From JAFGLZ01 sp964622545 (GTDB lineage Bacteria; Planctomycetota; Phycisphaerae; UBA1845; JAFGLZ01): a DNA stretch of 64,000 nucleotides. The notes beneath the pieces were generated by a model that saw only the letters and a program-made list of their open reading frames with translations, was not told where the DNA came from and did no database searches. Below, piece by piece: positions 24,856-33,808 of the stretch. The translations under genes and the position numbers were made by a program. Location: positions 248,001 to 312,000 of the forward strand of contig CAZUQM010000002.1 of the NCBI GenBank assembly GCA_964622545.1. Reading direction: 5' to 3'. Each line of letters begins with the position of its first letter. Within the stretch, counting starts at the first letter, position 1.

Positions 24856-26436
24856 CTAGGGATTGTCCTGTGGGATGTCGTCGGGTTTCGGCGGCTGATC
24901 GGCGCGACGGATCTCATCAGCCACGCCCTCGCCAAGCTTCACGTCCGTGTCCGGGTCGGAGGGCAACGCCGGTCGCTGCAGCGGAAACAGGATGATGTCG
25001 CGGATGCTCTTGCAGCCGGTCAACAGCATGACGATCCGGTCAATGCCGATGCCCAACCCGCCCGCCGGCGGCATGCCGTATTGCAGGGCCAAGACGAAAT
25101 CCTCATCCATGACGGCCATCGTCTCTTCCTGGCCTTCGAGCTGGATGCGAAAGTTCTCCTCCTGCACCCGCGGGTCGTTCAGCTCGGTGTACGCATTGCC
25201 GAGCTCCATCCCGCCGGCCGCGAAGATCTCGAACCGCAGCGCGATGCTCGGATCGTCCGGCTTGCGTTTGGTCAGCGGACAGAGCGGCGCGGGGTAGTCG
25301 CGCACGAACGTCGGGTTCACGAGCTTGGGTTCGACCGTGGCCTCGAAGACCTCCTGCAAGACGACGGCGTCGGCGTGCTTGGCGTGCTCGATGCCCAACT
25401 GCTCGGCCTTACCTCGTACGCCGGCCATGTCCTGCATGTTCACGCCCGCGTACTCGGCCAGGCAGTCCGCGTAGGTCCGCCGCGACCACGGCGGCGCAAA
25501 GTCGATCTCCAGGTTCCCGAACGTCCGCTTGAAGCCGCCGCCGATCCGCTCGATGGCCGCGGTGACCATGGCCTCGCTCAGGTCCATCATATCGTGGTAG
25601 TCACCGTAGGCCTGATAGACTTCCAACATGGTGAATTCGGGGTTGTGTTTTGTGCTGATCCCCTCGTTGCGGAAGTTACGGTTGATCTCAAAGACGCGCT
25701 CCAGCCCGCCCACCAGTAGCCGCTTCAGGTACAGCTCGGGGCTGATCCGCAGGTACAACTCGACGTCGAGCGTGTTGTGGTGGGTGGTGAACGGTCGGGC
25801 CTCGGCGCCGCCATAGATCGGCTGGAGCATCGGCGTCTCGACCTCCATGAAACCCTTGCCGCGCAACGTCTCGCGGAAGGCGTCGATGATCTGGCTCCGC
25901 TGGACGAAGGCCTCGCGGACCTCGGGGTTCGCAAACAGGTCGACGTACCGGTGACGATACCGCCACTCGACGTCCGTCAGGCCGTGATACTTCTCCGGCG
26001 GCGGCCGCAGCGCCTTACTCAGCAGCGTGATCGAGTCGGCCCAGACGGTGATCTCGCCCGTCTTGGTCTTTCCGAGGTGGCCCTCCACGCCGATGATGTC
26101 GCCCAGATCGAGCAGCTTGATCATCGGCCAGGCCTCGCGGAGCGCCTTCTTGCTCAGGCCGAACTGGATGTCGCCGGTACGGTCGCGGACCGTCAGGAAG
26201 GCCAGGCTCCCGAACATCCGCTGCAGGACGATTCGCCCGGCCGCCCGGGTCCGCTCGCCCTCGGCCGATTCGGCGTCGGCGAGGTTCAGGGACTCGGCAC
26301 GGCGGCGGATCTCAGCGAAGGGCTCGGCGTCTTCGAATCGCTCACCAAACGCCTCCACGCCAAGTTCGCGCAGCTTGTCCAGCTTCTTCAGGCGGTCTTG
26401 GTAATGCTGCTGCTGATCGGAAGGGGTATCGCTCAC
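24856..26436 (-). CDS. lysS: Lysyl-tRNA synthetase, class II
   Basis: 526 residues, GTG start at 26434-26436 without a strong ribosome site. The N-terminal OB-fold anticodon domain (GRIVLQRMFGSLAFLTVRD) is followed by the class II core with motif 2 (FRNEGISTKHNPEFTMLEVY) and motif 3 (GLGIGIDRIVML). It charges tRNA-Lys with lysine. First gene of an operon with the LolC/E-like permease and ATPase; lysS next to lolCDE-type genes suggests lipoprotein export is co-expressed with translation functions. Confidence 0.96.
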   Translation of the reverse strand: MSDTPSDQQQHYQDRLKKLDKLRELGVEAFGERFEDAEPFAEIRRRAESLNLADAESAEGERTRAAGRIVLQRMFGSLAFLTVRDRTGDIQFGLSKKALREAWPMIKLLDLGDIIGVEGHLGKTKTGEITVWADSITLLSKALRPPPEKYHGLTDVEWRYRHRYVDLFANPEVREAFVQRSQIIDAFRETLRGKGFMEVETPMLQPIYGGAEARPFTTHHNTLDVELYLRISPELYLKRLLVGGLERVFEINRNFRNEGISTKHNPEFTMLEVYQAYGDYHDMMDLSEAMVTAAIERIGGGFKRTFGNLEIDFAPPWSRRTYADCLAEYAGVNMQDMAGVRGKAEQLGIEHAKHADAVVLQEVFEATVEPKLVNPTFVRDYPAPLCPLTKRKPDDPSIALRFEIFAAGGMELGNAYTELNDPRVQEENFRIQLEGQEETMAVMDEDFVLALQYGMPPAGGLGIGIDRIVMLLTGCKSIRDIILFPLQRPALPSDPDTDVKLGEGVADEIRRADQPPKPDDIPQDNP

Positions 26437-26773
26437 CGGTTCACGTCTCGCTTCGTATCAAGGGGCCAAGACGGGCATGGTAACCGCTCGGACCGCACTA
26501 CATCAACACACCGAGCGGCTGACGCCGAGGTGTGGATGTCTCAATCAGCGACCGGTTGAACCGTTACGCCTCATCCGACCCGGTCGCCCTCGGCCGGGAT
26601 GATCCCTTGGCTCACGGCCGGGGACGACCCTGTCAGACGGCCCGAAGTGGCTTAGGGTTTATCCTATCGGTCGCGACGAGTATAATCTTCCCTTTCGTCT
26701 TAATCTCACGAGGTCGGATGCGGGTTGGTGAGGGAACCTGGTTCGACTTGAGCGACCCTCGCGGAGTGCCAGG
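26437..26773. other. 337-bp divergent intergenic region
   Basis: It lies between lysS (leftward) and the PLP enzyme (rightward). It contains a CGGCCGGG-rich palindromic block at about 26583-26636 related to one at 20308-20365, then an AT-rich patch with a perfect -10 box. I saw no SAM riboswitch or T-box core in the roughly 85-nt leader. Confidence 0.6.
26658..26686 (+). promoter_or_regulatory. Promoter for the Cys/Met-metabolism PLP enzyme
   Basis: The -10 box TATAAT (26681-26686) is perfect; the -35 at 17-bp spacing is weak (TTTATC, 26658-26663). Expected start near 26693, giving a leader of about 80 nt. Confidence 0.6.
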
Positions 26774-27967
26774 ATGACGCGTTTCACGGATCAACCGACC
26801 GGCCGGCGAGACACCGACGCCGTCCATTGCGGCGAAAACCGATGGCTGGGCACGGTCACCACACCCATCGCCTATAGCAGCACCTTCGTGTTCAAGGACA
26901 TGGACGAGGTCCGACGGTACGGACTCGCCGAGACGCCCCACTACGAGTATGGCCGATACGGCAACCCCACCCGCGAGGCCGCCGAGCGCAAGCTGGCCGC
27001 CCTCGAGGGCGCCGAGCGATGCCTGCTCTTCGACTGCGGCATGAGCGCGGTGACGACGGCCATCCTGGCCAGGTGCGACCAGGGCTCGCACGTCGTCATC
27101 ACCGACGACGCCTACAAGCAGAGCCTGACGTTCGTGACCAAGGCCCTGCCCCGCTTCGGCATCAGCTCCACCGTCGTGCCGATGAACGACTACGACGCGA
27201 TGGCCGAGGCCGTTCGACCCGAGACGGTGATGATCGTCTCGGAGTCGCCGACGAACCCCTATCTGAACATCGCCGACATCGACCGCATCGTCGCGATCGC
27301 ACGCGACAAGAACGTGTTGAGCGTCATCGACAATACCTTCGCCACCAGCTTCAACCAGAAGCCGCTCCGCCAGGGCATCGACGTGGTCGTCGGCAGCACG
27401 ACCAAGTACCTCGGCGGGCACAACGACCTGCTCGGCGGCTATATCATCGGCGCCGCCGAAGTCATCGAGCCGATGCACCAGTGGCGGCGGATGACGGGCG
27501 GGACGATCGACCCGATGAGCAGCTACCTGCTCCTACGCGGCATCAAGACCTTCGGCCTGCGGATGGAGCGCCTCAACGCGACCGCCCAGCGGGTGGCCAG
27601 GGTCCTCGAAACCCATCCCAAGGTCCGCAAGACCTACTACCCGGGCCTGGAGAGTCACCGCCATCATGACCTGGCGATCAAGTACATGACCGGCTTCGGC
27701 GCGGTCGTCACGTTCGAGATCCACGGCGATTTGGACGATACGATGGCCTTCTTCGACGCGCTGGAGTTGTGTATGCTCGCCCCCAGCTTCGGTGGTCCCG
27801 AGACGCTCATCACGCACCCCGCGCTCATGAGCTACTACAACGTCTCGCGCGAGGAGCGCTACGAGCTGGGCATCATCGACGAGCTGGTCCGCCTGTCGGT
27901 CGGCCTGGAAGACCCGCAGGATATCCTAGACGATCTCGAGCGAGGCCTATCGCGCGTTCGTGGGTAA
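26774..27967 (+). CDS. Trans-sulfuration PLP enzyme (cystathionine gamma-synthase/lyase family)
   Basis: 397 residues, the usual size. Family marks: YGRYGNPTREAAERKLAALEG, the PLP-stacking/aspartate segment (VIDNTFATSF), the PLP lysine Lys211 in STTKYLGGHND, and a C-terminal substrate region (SFGGPETLITHPA). It carries out a gamma-replacement or gamma/beta-elimination on homoserine esters or sulfur amino acids; which one cannot be decided from motifs alone, so metB, mdeA or metZ-type roles remain open. Its own promoter lies upstream. The next gene may overlap or follow closely. Confidence 0.92.
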   Translation: MTRFTDQPTGRRDTDAVHCGENRWLGTVTTPIAYSSTFVFKDMDEVRRYGLAETPHYEYGRYGNPTREAAERKLAALEGAERCLLFDCGMSAVTTAILARCDQGSHVVITDDAYKQSLTFVTKALPRFGISSTVVPMNDYDAMAEAVRPETVMIVSESPTNPYLNIADIDRIVAIARDKNVLSVIDNTFATSFNQKPLRQGIDVVVGSTTKYLGGHNDLLGGYIIGAAEVIEPMHQWRRMTGGTIDPMSSYLLLRGIKTFGLRMERLNATAQRVARVLETHPKVRKTYYPGLESHRHHDLAIKYMTGFGAVVTFEIHGDLDDTMAFFDALELCMLAPSFGGPETLITHPALMSYYNVSREERYELGIIDELVRLSVGLEDPQDILDDLERGLSRVRG

Positions 27968-28019
27968 GGTCACGAGGTCCCGCGACGCCCGCGCGGTCGG
28001 CCGCTTCACGGGAGTCCCT

Positions 28020-29549
28020 GTGTCCGAGCCTGTCGGCGAACCGAGACAGAACGCCATCCCGGAGGGGACCCGCCCCGACCGGCGATGGCCGACGATTCTG
28101 GCCGCGCTGGCCGCCGCGGTGCTGGCCGGCGCCATCGCCCTGCACCGCATCAGCGAACCCATGCCCTGGGCCGACGAGATGCAGACACTCGGCTACTGCA
28201 CCGGCTCATGGGCTCAGGGTCTGCACCTGGCCACCCACACCCAGAACATGCCCGTCGGCTACTGGCTCATCAGCAAGACGCTCTTCAGCCTGACCGGCTT
28301 GAACATCGTGACCATGCGCGTGGTCTCGGCGCTGAGCTTCATGGCCCTGGCCGCGGCCGCGGTGGTCGTCTTGCGGCGATGGCTGCCGTTGGCCGTTGCG
28401 TTGGGCGTCGGCCTGTTGATCGCGACGCACCCCGCGCTGGTCTGGCACGCCCGCGACGGACGGGTCTACATGCTCTTGCTCCTGGCCCAAGCCGCGAGCG
28501 TGGCGCTACTGACGGCCCGCCCCTTCAAGGGACGCGAGCCGCTCTGGATCGTCGTGACCACGCTGGCCGTCTATCTGCATCATCATTCGCTGCTGCTGGT
28601 CGTGATCGAGGCACTTATCCTCTTCGACCGGGGCCTGCCGCTCCGGAGGGCCCTTGCATGGGTAGCGGCGCTCTCAGCACCCGATCTGATCCTCGTCTAC
28701 CTGGCCATGCAGACGCCCAACGTCGCGAGCCAGCTCGCCGGCACAGGACAGACGTTCGCGCCCAACGTGCTGTTGGCGCTCGATCGGCTCGGCACGGGCG
28801 TCTCGGAGATGATCCCCCTGCCGATCGAGCCGCTGTGGCGCAAGCTCATCGGCGGCGGCCTGATCCTGGTCCCGTCGCTCATCACGATCTGGCGGGGGCG
28901 CGCGGCGCACGGTTGGCTCGGAATCGCCGTGCTCGCGTTGCTCGTGGTGCCCGCGGCCGTCCACGACGCCATGGATGTCTTCTACGAGCCGCGGTTCGTC
29001 GTGCTCGTCAATCTGCTCGTGCTGGTCTGGCTCGGGAGTTGCCTGACGCTGGTGGCGGGACGCTGGGGTGCGCTGGCCGCTTGTCTCGGTCTCGTGGGGC
29101 TCTTTGGATGGGTCGATCGATCCGTCGTCCGCCCGCAGATCTCCCCCTACCGGCCGACGGTGGCCGCGGTCAACGACGACATCGCCGACCGCCCCGGCAA
29201 GATCGTGATGCATCCGGGCTATCTGGTGGGCTGCTGGTTCCTGCCCGACGGCTTCGACACCGCCGGTGGCGTGGTGCTGTCCGAGACGGGCGCGATGGTC
29301 GGCGAGGAGAAGCAGATGGCCGACGACCACGCCGTTCGCTATCCCTCCAAGATGCCGTGGAGCCGGTTCCGCGCCGAGATCGTCGGCGGCACGTCGTTCA
29401 CGCTCATGCAGGGCAACCCCGCGCTCTACCCGCGACAGCACGTCGACTTCTGCCAAGAGGACGAGCCCTGGGCAACGGGCTATCGGCTCGAACGACTGTA
29501 CCCCGACCACCCGTTCGTCACCATCATCCGCTTCGAAGCCATGAAATAG
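28020..29549 (+). CDS. GT39-like membrane glycosyltransferase
   Basis: About 509 residues. I prefer the GTG at 28020 because GGGAG lies 5 nt upstream; a GTG at 27960, overlapping the preceding gene by 8 bp, is also in frame. The first periplasmic loop has WADEMQTL, which fits the acidic catalytic pair of the ArnT/PMT (GT-C) fold, followed by about ten hydrophobic helices and a C-terminal soluble domain. It probably transfers a sugar from a polyprenyl-phosphate donor to an envelope acceptor. Family placement is by topology and this motif; the acceptor is unknown. Confidence 0.78.
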   Translation: MSEPVGEPRQNAIPEGTRPDRRWPTILAALAAAVLAGAIALHRISEPMPWADEMQTLGYCTGSWAQGLHLATHTQNMPVGYWLISKTLFSLTGLNIVTMRVVSALSFMALAAAAVVVLRRWLPLAVALGVGLLIATHPALVWHARDGRVYMLLLLAQAASVALLTARPFKGREPLWIVVTTLAVYLHHHSLLLVVIEALILFDRGLPLRRALAWVAALSAPDLILVYLAMQTPNVASQLAGTGQTFAPNVLLALDRLGTGVSEMIPLPIEPLWRKLIGGGLILVPSLITIWRGRAAHGWLGIAVLALLVVPAAVHDAMDVFYEPRFVVLVNLLVLVWLGSCLTLVAGRWGALAACLGLVGLFGWVDRSVVRPQISPYRPTVAAVNDDIADRPGKIVMHPGYLVGCWFLPDGFDTAGGVVLSETGAMVGEEKQMADDHAVRYPSKMPWSRFRAEIVGGTSFTLMQGNPALYPRQHVDFCQEDEPWATGYRLERLYPDHPFVTIIRFEAMK

Positions 29550-29698
29550 GCGCTGCGGCGAACGCGGTGGACTGAATCTCGAAGCATCTGGGCAGACGGA
29601 CCCCGCATCGCGCCGCCTGGCGATACCTGGCCGTGCTCGTGCCGCGTTTCACACATCGTGCGACGATGGACAGGGGGGCAGACGCCACGGCTGCTGCT

Positions 29699-29750
29699 CG
29701 AGCCGCGGCATTCATGCCGCGCGGCCGCGCCGGATGAATCCGGCGGCTCG
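29699..29750. repeat. Three-stem palindromic element between convergent genes
   Basis: Outer arms CGAGCCGC (29699-29706) and GCGGCTCG (29743-29750) enclose two perfect 7-bp hairpins with 2-nt loops: GCGGCAT/ATGCCGC (29705-29711, 29714-29720) and GCCGGAT/ATCCGGC (29729-29735, 29738-29744). The arrangement resembles paired REP (REPIN/BIME) elements. It lies between two convergent genes and may act as a bidirectional terminator. The rest of 29550-29783 is unremarkable. Confidence 0.7.
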
Positions 29751-29783
29751 GACAGGTCGTCGCGATACTTCCGAAAGGCAGCA

Positions 29784-30989
29784 CTAGCCCCCCTTCCGCC
29801 AGCGGCGGACCAGGTCGATGATCTTGCCGAGGTCATACCCACGCACGTCGGCGTCGTCATCGACGGCGAAGAACATCCCCCGCCTGTACTTGCCGATCCG
29901 CCCCTGCAACAGTGCGATCCCGTCCGTGTTGGCCACCGTCGGCTCGCCCGTAAACGCACCGAGGTGCTTGTACGTCTTCCGCTCGAAGACGTGCCACACG
30001 CTGATCGCGTCCTGCTGGTCCGTCAGGATTACGAAGCCCGGGTCTTCCTGGACCCCACGTCGCATCGAACCGTAGTAGACCGCGATGCCCTCCGGGTCGC
30101 CCTCGATCATCCCGTCGGCGAACGTCATGCCCGTGAACGCACCGTCCGTGGTGTAGACCTTCACGTTCTTGGGCTTGGCGGCCTCGTCGCAGAGCAGCAC
30201 GTGCTTGTGCTTGTGGTCGATCGCGATCGACTCGGCCTCGTGGATGCGACCCTTGCCCGAGGTCGCGCCGAAGCTCTTGACCAGCTTGCCGTCGATGATG
30301 TCCTGTCCACAGGTCTCGCACGGACGCCGCTCGAGCTCGAACACCTTCACCGTGTGTTCGGGAGGCACGTCCGTTTCTGTGACGTACAGCAACCAGTTGC
30401 TCTTGGACGGAGCCCAGAGCTCTTTCGCGGACGAACCGTATCGCGAATAACCGCCGCCCCCATAACCAACGCCTGAGCATCTACCGACCGCGCAACCGTA
30501 CGGACGATGAAGCTTGCCCTGCCCGAACATGCCCGCCGGGCGCGGACCGTCAGGCCAGAACGCTTGCACGCGAGCGTTGTCACGCTCGACGACGAGCACA
30601 ACGGGCACGGGAGGGAGATTGGAGCTGACGCTGCGCTCGCCTCCCACGATGAAATGAACAACACAGATGCCATTGGGCCTAGCGAACTGGCCGATGCTCT
30701 TGCCCTGCGAACCGTACCTCCATTCCTGATGCATCGTAGACGCCGGCTTGCCCGTCTCGGCGTCGAAGAGGTGGATCCAGTGCCCGCCCTTGCTCGTGGC
30801 CAGGACGATCGTCTTGCCGCTCTGGAGTCGGCAGGCGGCGAGCGAGTCGGTGTCGTTGTACTTCAGTTCAGGGCTGGCCCAGGCCTGGGGGATGTTGGCG
30901 ATCGGCTCGGCCCCGGAGAGCGTCCCACAGACAAGCCAGCATGTGACCATCAGGCTAGTACAGAGGCAGTGCGCGAGTCGGCTCGGCAT
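29784..30989 (-). CDS. Secreted beta-propeller protein, phytase/NHL-like
   Basis: 401 residues; ATG at 30987-30989 with AAGGAG 7-8 nt upstream. A signal peptide ends near LSGAEP. The body has repeated blade-like segments, e.g. TIVLATSKGGHWIHLFDAE, EAESIAIDHKHKHVLLCDE and DPEGIAVYY, reminiscent of the phytase-like/esterase-like propeller families. A CETC pair (RRPCETCGQD) in a loop could bind metal or form a disulfide. No C-terminal anchor is seen. Enzymatic role unproven. It lies next to three more propeller-like secreted proteins, which suggests local expansion. Confidence 0.75.
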   Translation of the reverse strand: MPSRLAHCLCTSLMVTCWLVCGTLSGAEPIANIPQAWASPELKYNDTDSLAACRLQSGKTIVLATSKGGHWIHLFDAETGKPASTMHQEWRYGSQGKSIGQFARPNGICVVHFIVGGERSVSSNLPPVPVVLVVERDNARVQAFWPDGPRPAGMFGQGKLHRPYGCAVGRCSGVGYGGGGYSRYGSSAKELWAPSKSNWLLYVTETDVPPEHTVKVFELERRPCETCGQDIIDGKLVKSFGATSGKGRIHEAESIAIDHKHKHVLLCDEAAKPKNVKVYTTDGAFTGMTFADGMIEGDPEGIAVYYGSMRRGVQEDPGFVILTDQQDAISVWHVFERKTYKHLGAFTGEPTVANTDGIALLQGRIGKYRRGMFFAVDDDADVRGYDLGKIIDLVRRWRKGG

Positions 30990-31547
30990 GGACGTGCTCC
31001 TTGTCAGAACGAGTTGCCCGTTGATCGATTGAGGAAATACGCGAGGAACGTTGGCACGCGAACATCACGTATTCACGAGAATTACGTTAGTCCTGTTTTA
31101 TTTGGTCTCCGCTAGCGCATATCTAGCATCATCTTCACACAAACAAAACACCGATGGTGTAGCGTAGATTATCTCTGGAACCTCCGAAGGGACGTTTGCT
31201 CTAAAACGGATTGGGGGCCATAAGGTTCCAGACACGGACGAGGCATGCTCCATAGCGGGAGTCTGGGCCCTGGGCCGGCGGCGCGGCGCTTGCGGTCAGA
31301 GAAGCTCGGCTTTTGAAGATCAGGCTCTCGCGGCAGTTCCCGGACGTATCCCAGTCAGGAAGGGTAACAACATCGGGTTCAAGGGGAGCCCGTAGGCCTA
31401 TCGGCCGACACAGCAGTCATTGGGCTCAATACGGGAGGGAGTTAGCCGGAGGCGAAAAGGGCTGTGCGTGTGCGCAGCCCTGCCCTGCGGGAGATCATGG
31501 GTTTGTTCTAAGGGGGTCACCTATTCGTGTGGAGAAGGAGGAAGGAC
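30990..31547. other. 558-bp divergent region with structured leader
   Basis: The left part (about 31060-31160) is AT-rich and should contain promoters for both flanking genes, although no box pair was convincing. The right part has several inverted repeats described separately. No coding sequence with a ribosome site was found. Confidence 0.55.
31386..31480 (+). promoter_or_regulatory. Candidate structured 5' leader of the PEP-CTERM gene
   Basis: GAGCCC (31386-31391) can pair with GGGCTC (31422-31427), while the overlapping CCCGTA (31389-31394) can pair with TACGGG (31430-31435), so the two helices exclude each other. A GGCC/GGCC hairpin (31395-31398, 31403-31406) lies between them, and a 9-bp hairpin follows at 31459-31480 (GGGCTG/CAGCCC ends). 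The switch-like geometry suggests an RNA regulator, but it matched no riboswitch consensus I know, including c-di-GMP-I and cobalamin. Confidence 0.4.
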
Positions 31548-32552
31548 ATGGGAGAGAGACGATGGAGTTTTGTGGCGATCGCTTGTCTGCTGGCCCTGCC
31601 GGCGGCCGCGGTCGCGGGAACGCTGGAGTCGACAGGAACGATCACGTTGGGCAGCAATTCGTTCTCGTTGGAGACGTGGAACGTTATCGATGACCTCGAC
31701 TCGATCGACCCGAACTACGCGGTCGAGCCCGAGGGGATGACGTTCGATCCGGGCACCGGCACCCTCTGGGTCGCGGGTGATCGGGACGATGATGAGACCG
31801 ATGGGCATCTCGTCGGCTACGCCGCAGGCGACCTGACCTCGCCGACGGCCCTCAAGATGGCCGATCGCAGCGACGACCCGGGCAAGATGATTGGCCCGGA
31901 GGGTCTGGCGGTCAACACCAGCGGCGCGGGCTACGGTGGTAGCGGCTCGGAAATCGTCTTCTCCGAGACCAAGGGCACCGAGATTGCCGGCGTCGTCGAC
32001 GTCGCCGGCGGCCCGCCTGCACCGGTGTCAAACATCATCAACACGCCGTATGAGTGGGACGGTCTGGGCTACGTCTCCAGCCTGGACTACTTCGTCGCCG
32101 TGGAAGAACACGCCGGCGACATCAGCAAGGCCCAGTACTACAGTCACACGGCCACGTCGATGACCGCCGTCGGCAGCCCCTTCGTCGTCAGTGATCAGGC
32201 CAAGGGCGTCACGGCGCTCGACGGCTACATCGCCAGCGGCCTGCTGGGCATGAACATCACCGACGACCAGGTCCTGGTCTTCGCGGCCAAGCCGGCGAAC
32301 ATCCTCAATGGCAACCGCCTCGGCTTCTTCGCGCTGGACGGCACCTTGTTGAGTGAGTTCGACATCGATGCGGATCTGGCCATCGGCGCCGAGATCGAGT
32401 CGATCGCCGTCGATGAGACCAACAAGATCCTCTACCTGGGTGACGAGGAGACCGGACGCATCTACGCGATCAGCAACATCCCCGAGCCGACCACGATGGC
32501 CCTGCTGGCCGTCGGCGGCCTGGGGGCGCTCGTGTCGCGCCGTCGCACGTAG
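31548..32552 (+). CDS. PEP-CTERM protein with SdiA-regulated/phytase-like propeller
   Basis: 334 residues; ATG at 31548 with AGGAGG about 6 nt upstream. Signal peptide, then propeller-like repeats (PEGMTFDPGTGTLWVAGD, IGPEGLAVNTSG, ESIAVDETNKILYLGDEE), then the sorting tail IPEPTTMALLAVGGLGAL followed by VSRRRT. PEP-CTERM tails are cleaved by exosortase (EpsH family), which is not in the window. The protein is probably displayed on or released from the surface. It stands apart from the neighbouring propeller proteins, which use a different tail. A strong terminator follows. Confidence 0.9.
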   Translation: MGERRWSFVAIACLLALPAAAVAGTLESTGTITLGSNSFSLETWNVIDDLDSIDPNYAVEPEGMTFDPGTGTLWVAGDRDDDETDGHLVGYAAGDLTSPTALKMADRSDDPGKMIGPEGLAVNTSGAGYGGSGSEIVFSETKGTEIAGVVDVAGGPPAPVSNIINTPYEWDGLGYVSSLDYFVAVEEHAGDISKAQYYSHTATSMTAVGSPFVVSDQAKGVTALDGYIASGLLGMNITDDQVLVFAAKPANILNGNRLGFFALDGTLLSEFDIDADLAIGAEIESIAVDETNKILYLGDEETGRIYAISNIPEPTTMALLAVGGLGALVSRRRT

Positions 32553-32618
32553 CGGGCGACCGGGGCGAACCGGCGGCACATCGTCTCGCGGGTTCGCCAG
32601 AGGCGTCAGACGAATGTG

Positions 32619-32660
32619 GACCTCCCGTCCGGAAGCCTCCGGACGGGAGGTCGGCCTTTT
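32619..32660 (+). terminator. Strong Rho-independent terminator
   Basis: A perfect 15-bp stem (32619-32633 with 32638-32652), loop AGCC, then GGCCTTTT. It lies 66 bp after the PEP-CTERM gene stop and only 8 bp before the first ATG of the prepilin-like gene, whose GGAGG site starts about 5 nt after the T-run. Confidence 0.92.
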
Positions 32661-32674
32661 GGCGGAGGATGCTC

Positions 32675-33763
32675 ATGCTTGCCGAACGGGTGCACCGTCG
32701 GTCATGGAAGGGAAGGCAAGCGCATCGGTCCGAACGTCAGACGGGAGCCAACGGATTCACGCTGATCGAGCTGCTCGTCGTGGTGGCCATCATCGCGATG
32801 CTCATCTCGATCCTCTTGCCCTCGCTCTCGAAGGCCCGAGACCAGGCCAAACGCGTCCAGTGCCTGGCCAACCTCCAGCAGTTCGGCAGGGGCTTCCAGA
32901 CCTACGCCAACGACAACAACGACTATCTGTGCAGTGGTCAGGCCGACGGACGTCCGGGCACCAACTATCCGCTCGACGTGACCGACCCCACTATCATCGG
33001 GATCGATCGCGTGGGATGGATCGCCGACCTCGTGAAATACGACATTCCGGTCGGCACGATGCTCTGTCCCAGCAACTGGGGCAAGCAAACGCAGTCGTAC
33101 GGACGCTATCCCGGCCTGACGCAGGAGAAGTACGAAGCGCTGATCCGCAAGGGCTACAACACCAACTACTGCCAGACCTGGTTCATGGCCCATACGGAGG
33201 TGGATCCCCAGGCGCTGCAGCTCTGTACGAAGAATCGCTGGCCCATCGCCAAAGACATCGCTTGGTGCGGGATGAGCCCGGCGCCGCTTCGGACCGACAA
33301 GGGCCCCCTGCGCTATGACCGCATGGGCAGCGCCGGACCGGCCTACGTGCCGCTCTTGGGAGACGGACGCGCCGACGGGGCCGACTACTTCCGGCAGTGG
33401 GGCTACGAGATCCGTGAAACCAAGTCGATGACCGACGCCGGCGCGCTCTGGCCCAACGACGAAGGCGGCTACGACACGACCTACGGCTACGGCCTGCGGT
33501 TCCCGTACTCCATCCAGGACTACGACGACCTGGGCGTCGCACACGGCCGAGCACGGTTGTTCAACTTGGACAAACACCCCTTCACCCTCGGCAACATTCT
33601 CTTCGGCGACGGTCACGCCGAATCGTTCAAGGACAAGTACAACAAGGCAAACGGCGAGGAAGAGCCCGACGGGCAGTTGGACACGTTCGACCTGGAGGGC
33701 AAGGTCTTCGATGGCGTTCTGAGTCTGGGCCGGCGCAGCGAGTCGCCATCGCGACTGGAGTAG
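32675..33763 (+). CDS. Prepilin-type N-terminal cleavage/methylation protein
   Basis: 362 residues. The ATG at 32675 is preferred since GGAGG lies 6 nt upstream; the ATG at 32669 abuts it. The type IV pilin-like signal GFTLIELLVVVAIIAMLISI (cleaved after Gly by a prepilin peptidase) has the Glu at +5. The long C-terminal domain ends with the DGHAESFKD segment typical of the planctomycete H-X9-DG-like pseudopilin families. These proteins are numerous in Planctomycetota; the function is probably in secretion or as surface fibres. It leads a short operon with the two Asp-Pro-Asn-rich genes (45-bp gap). Confidence 0.9.
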   Translation: MLAERVHRRSWKGRQAHRSERQTGANGFTLIELLVVVAIIAMLISILLPSLSKARDQAKRVQCLANLQQFGRGFQTYANDNNDYLCSGQADGRPGTNYPLDVTDPTIIGIDRVGWIADLVKYDIPVGTMLCPSNWGKQTQSYGRYPGLTQEKYEALIRKGYNTNYCQTWFMAHTEVDPQALQLCTKNRWPIAKDIAWCGMSPAPLRTDKGPLRYDRMGSAGPAYVPLLGDGRADGADYFRQWGYEIRETKSMTDAGALWPNDEGGYDTTYGYGLRFPYSIQDYDDLGVAHGRARLFNLDKHPFTLGNILFGDGHAESFKDKYNKANGEEEPDGQLDTFDLEGKVFDGVLSLGRRSESPSRLE

Positions 33764-33808
33764 CCGGCCGGACACCACAACCGATTGATCTCTGGAAGGA
33801 GGGATCCG

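Noticed and set aside
26690..26773. SAM riboswitch or T-box before the trans-sulfuration enzyme
   Set aside because: The 85-nt leader lacks the conserved cores and a terminator stem.
31300..31547. c-di-GMP-I or cobalamin riboswitch before the PEP-CTERM gene
   Set aside because: Isolated similarities (e.g. CCGGAGGCG) occur, but the required core segments and their order are missing.
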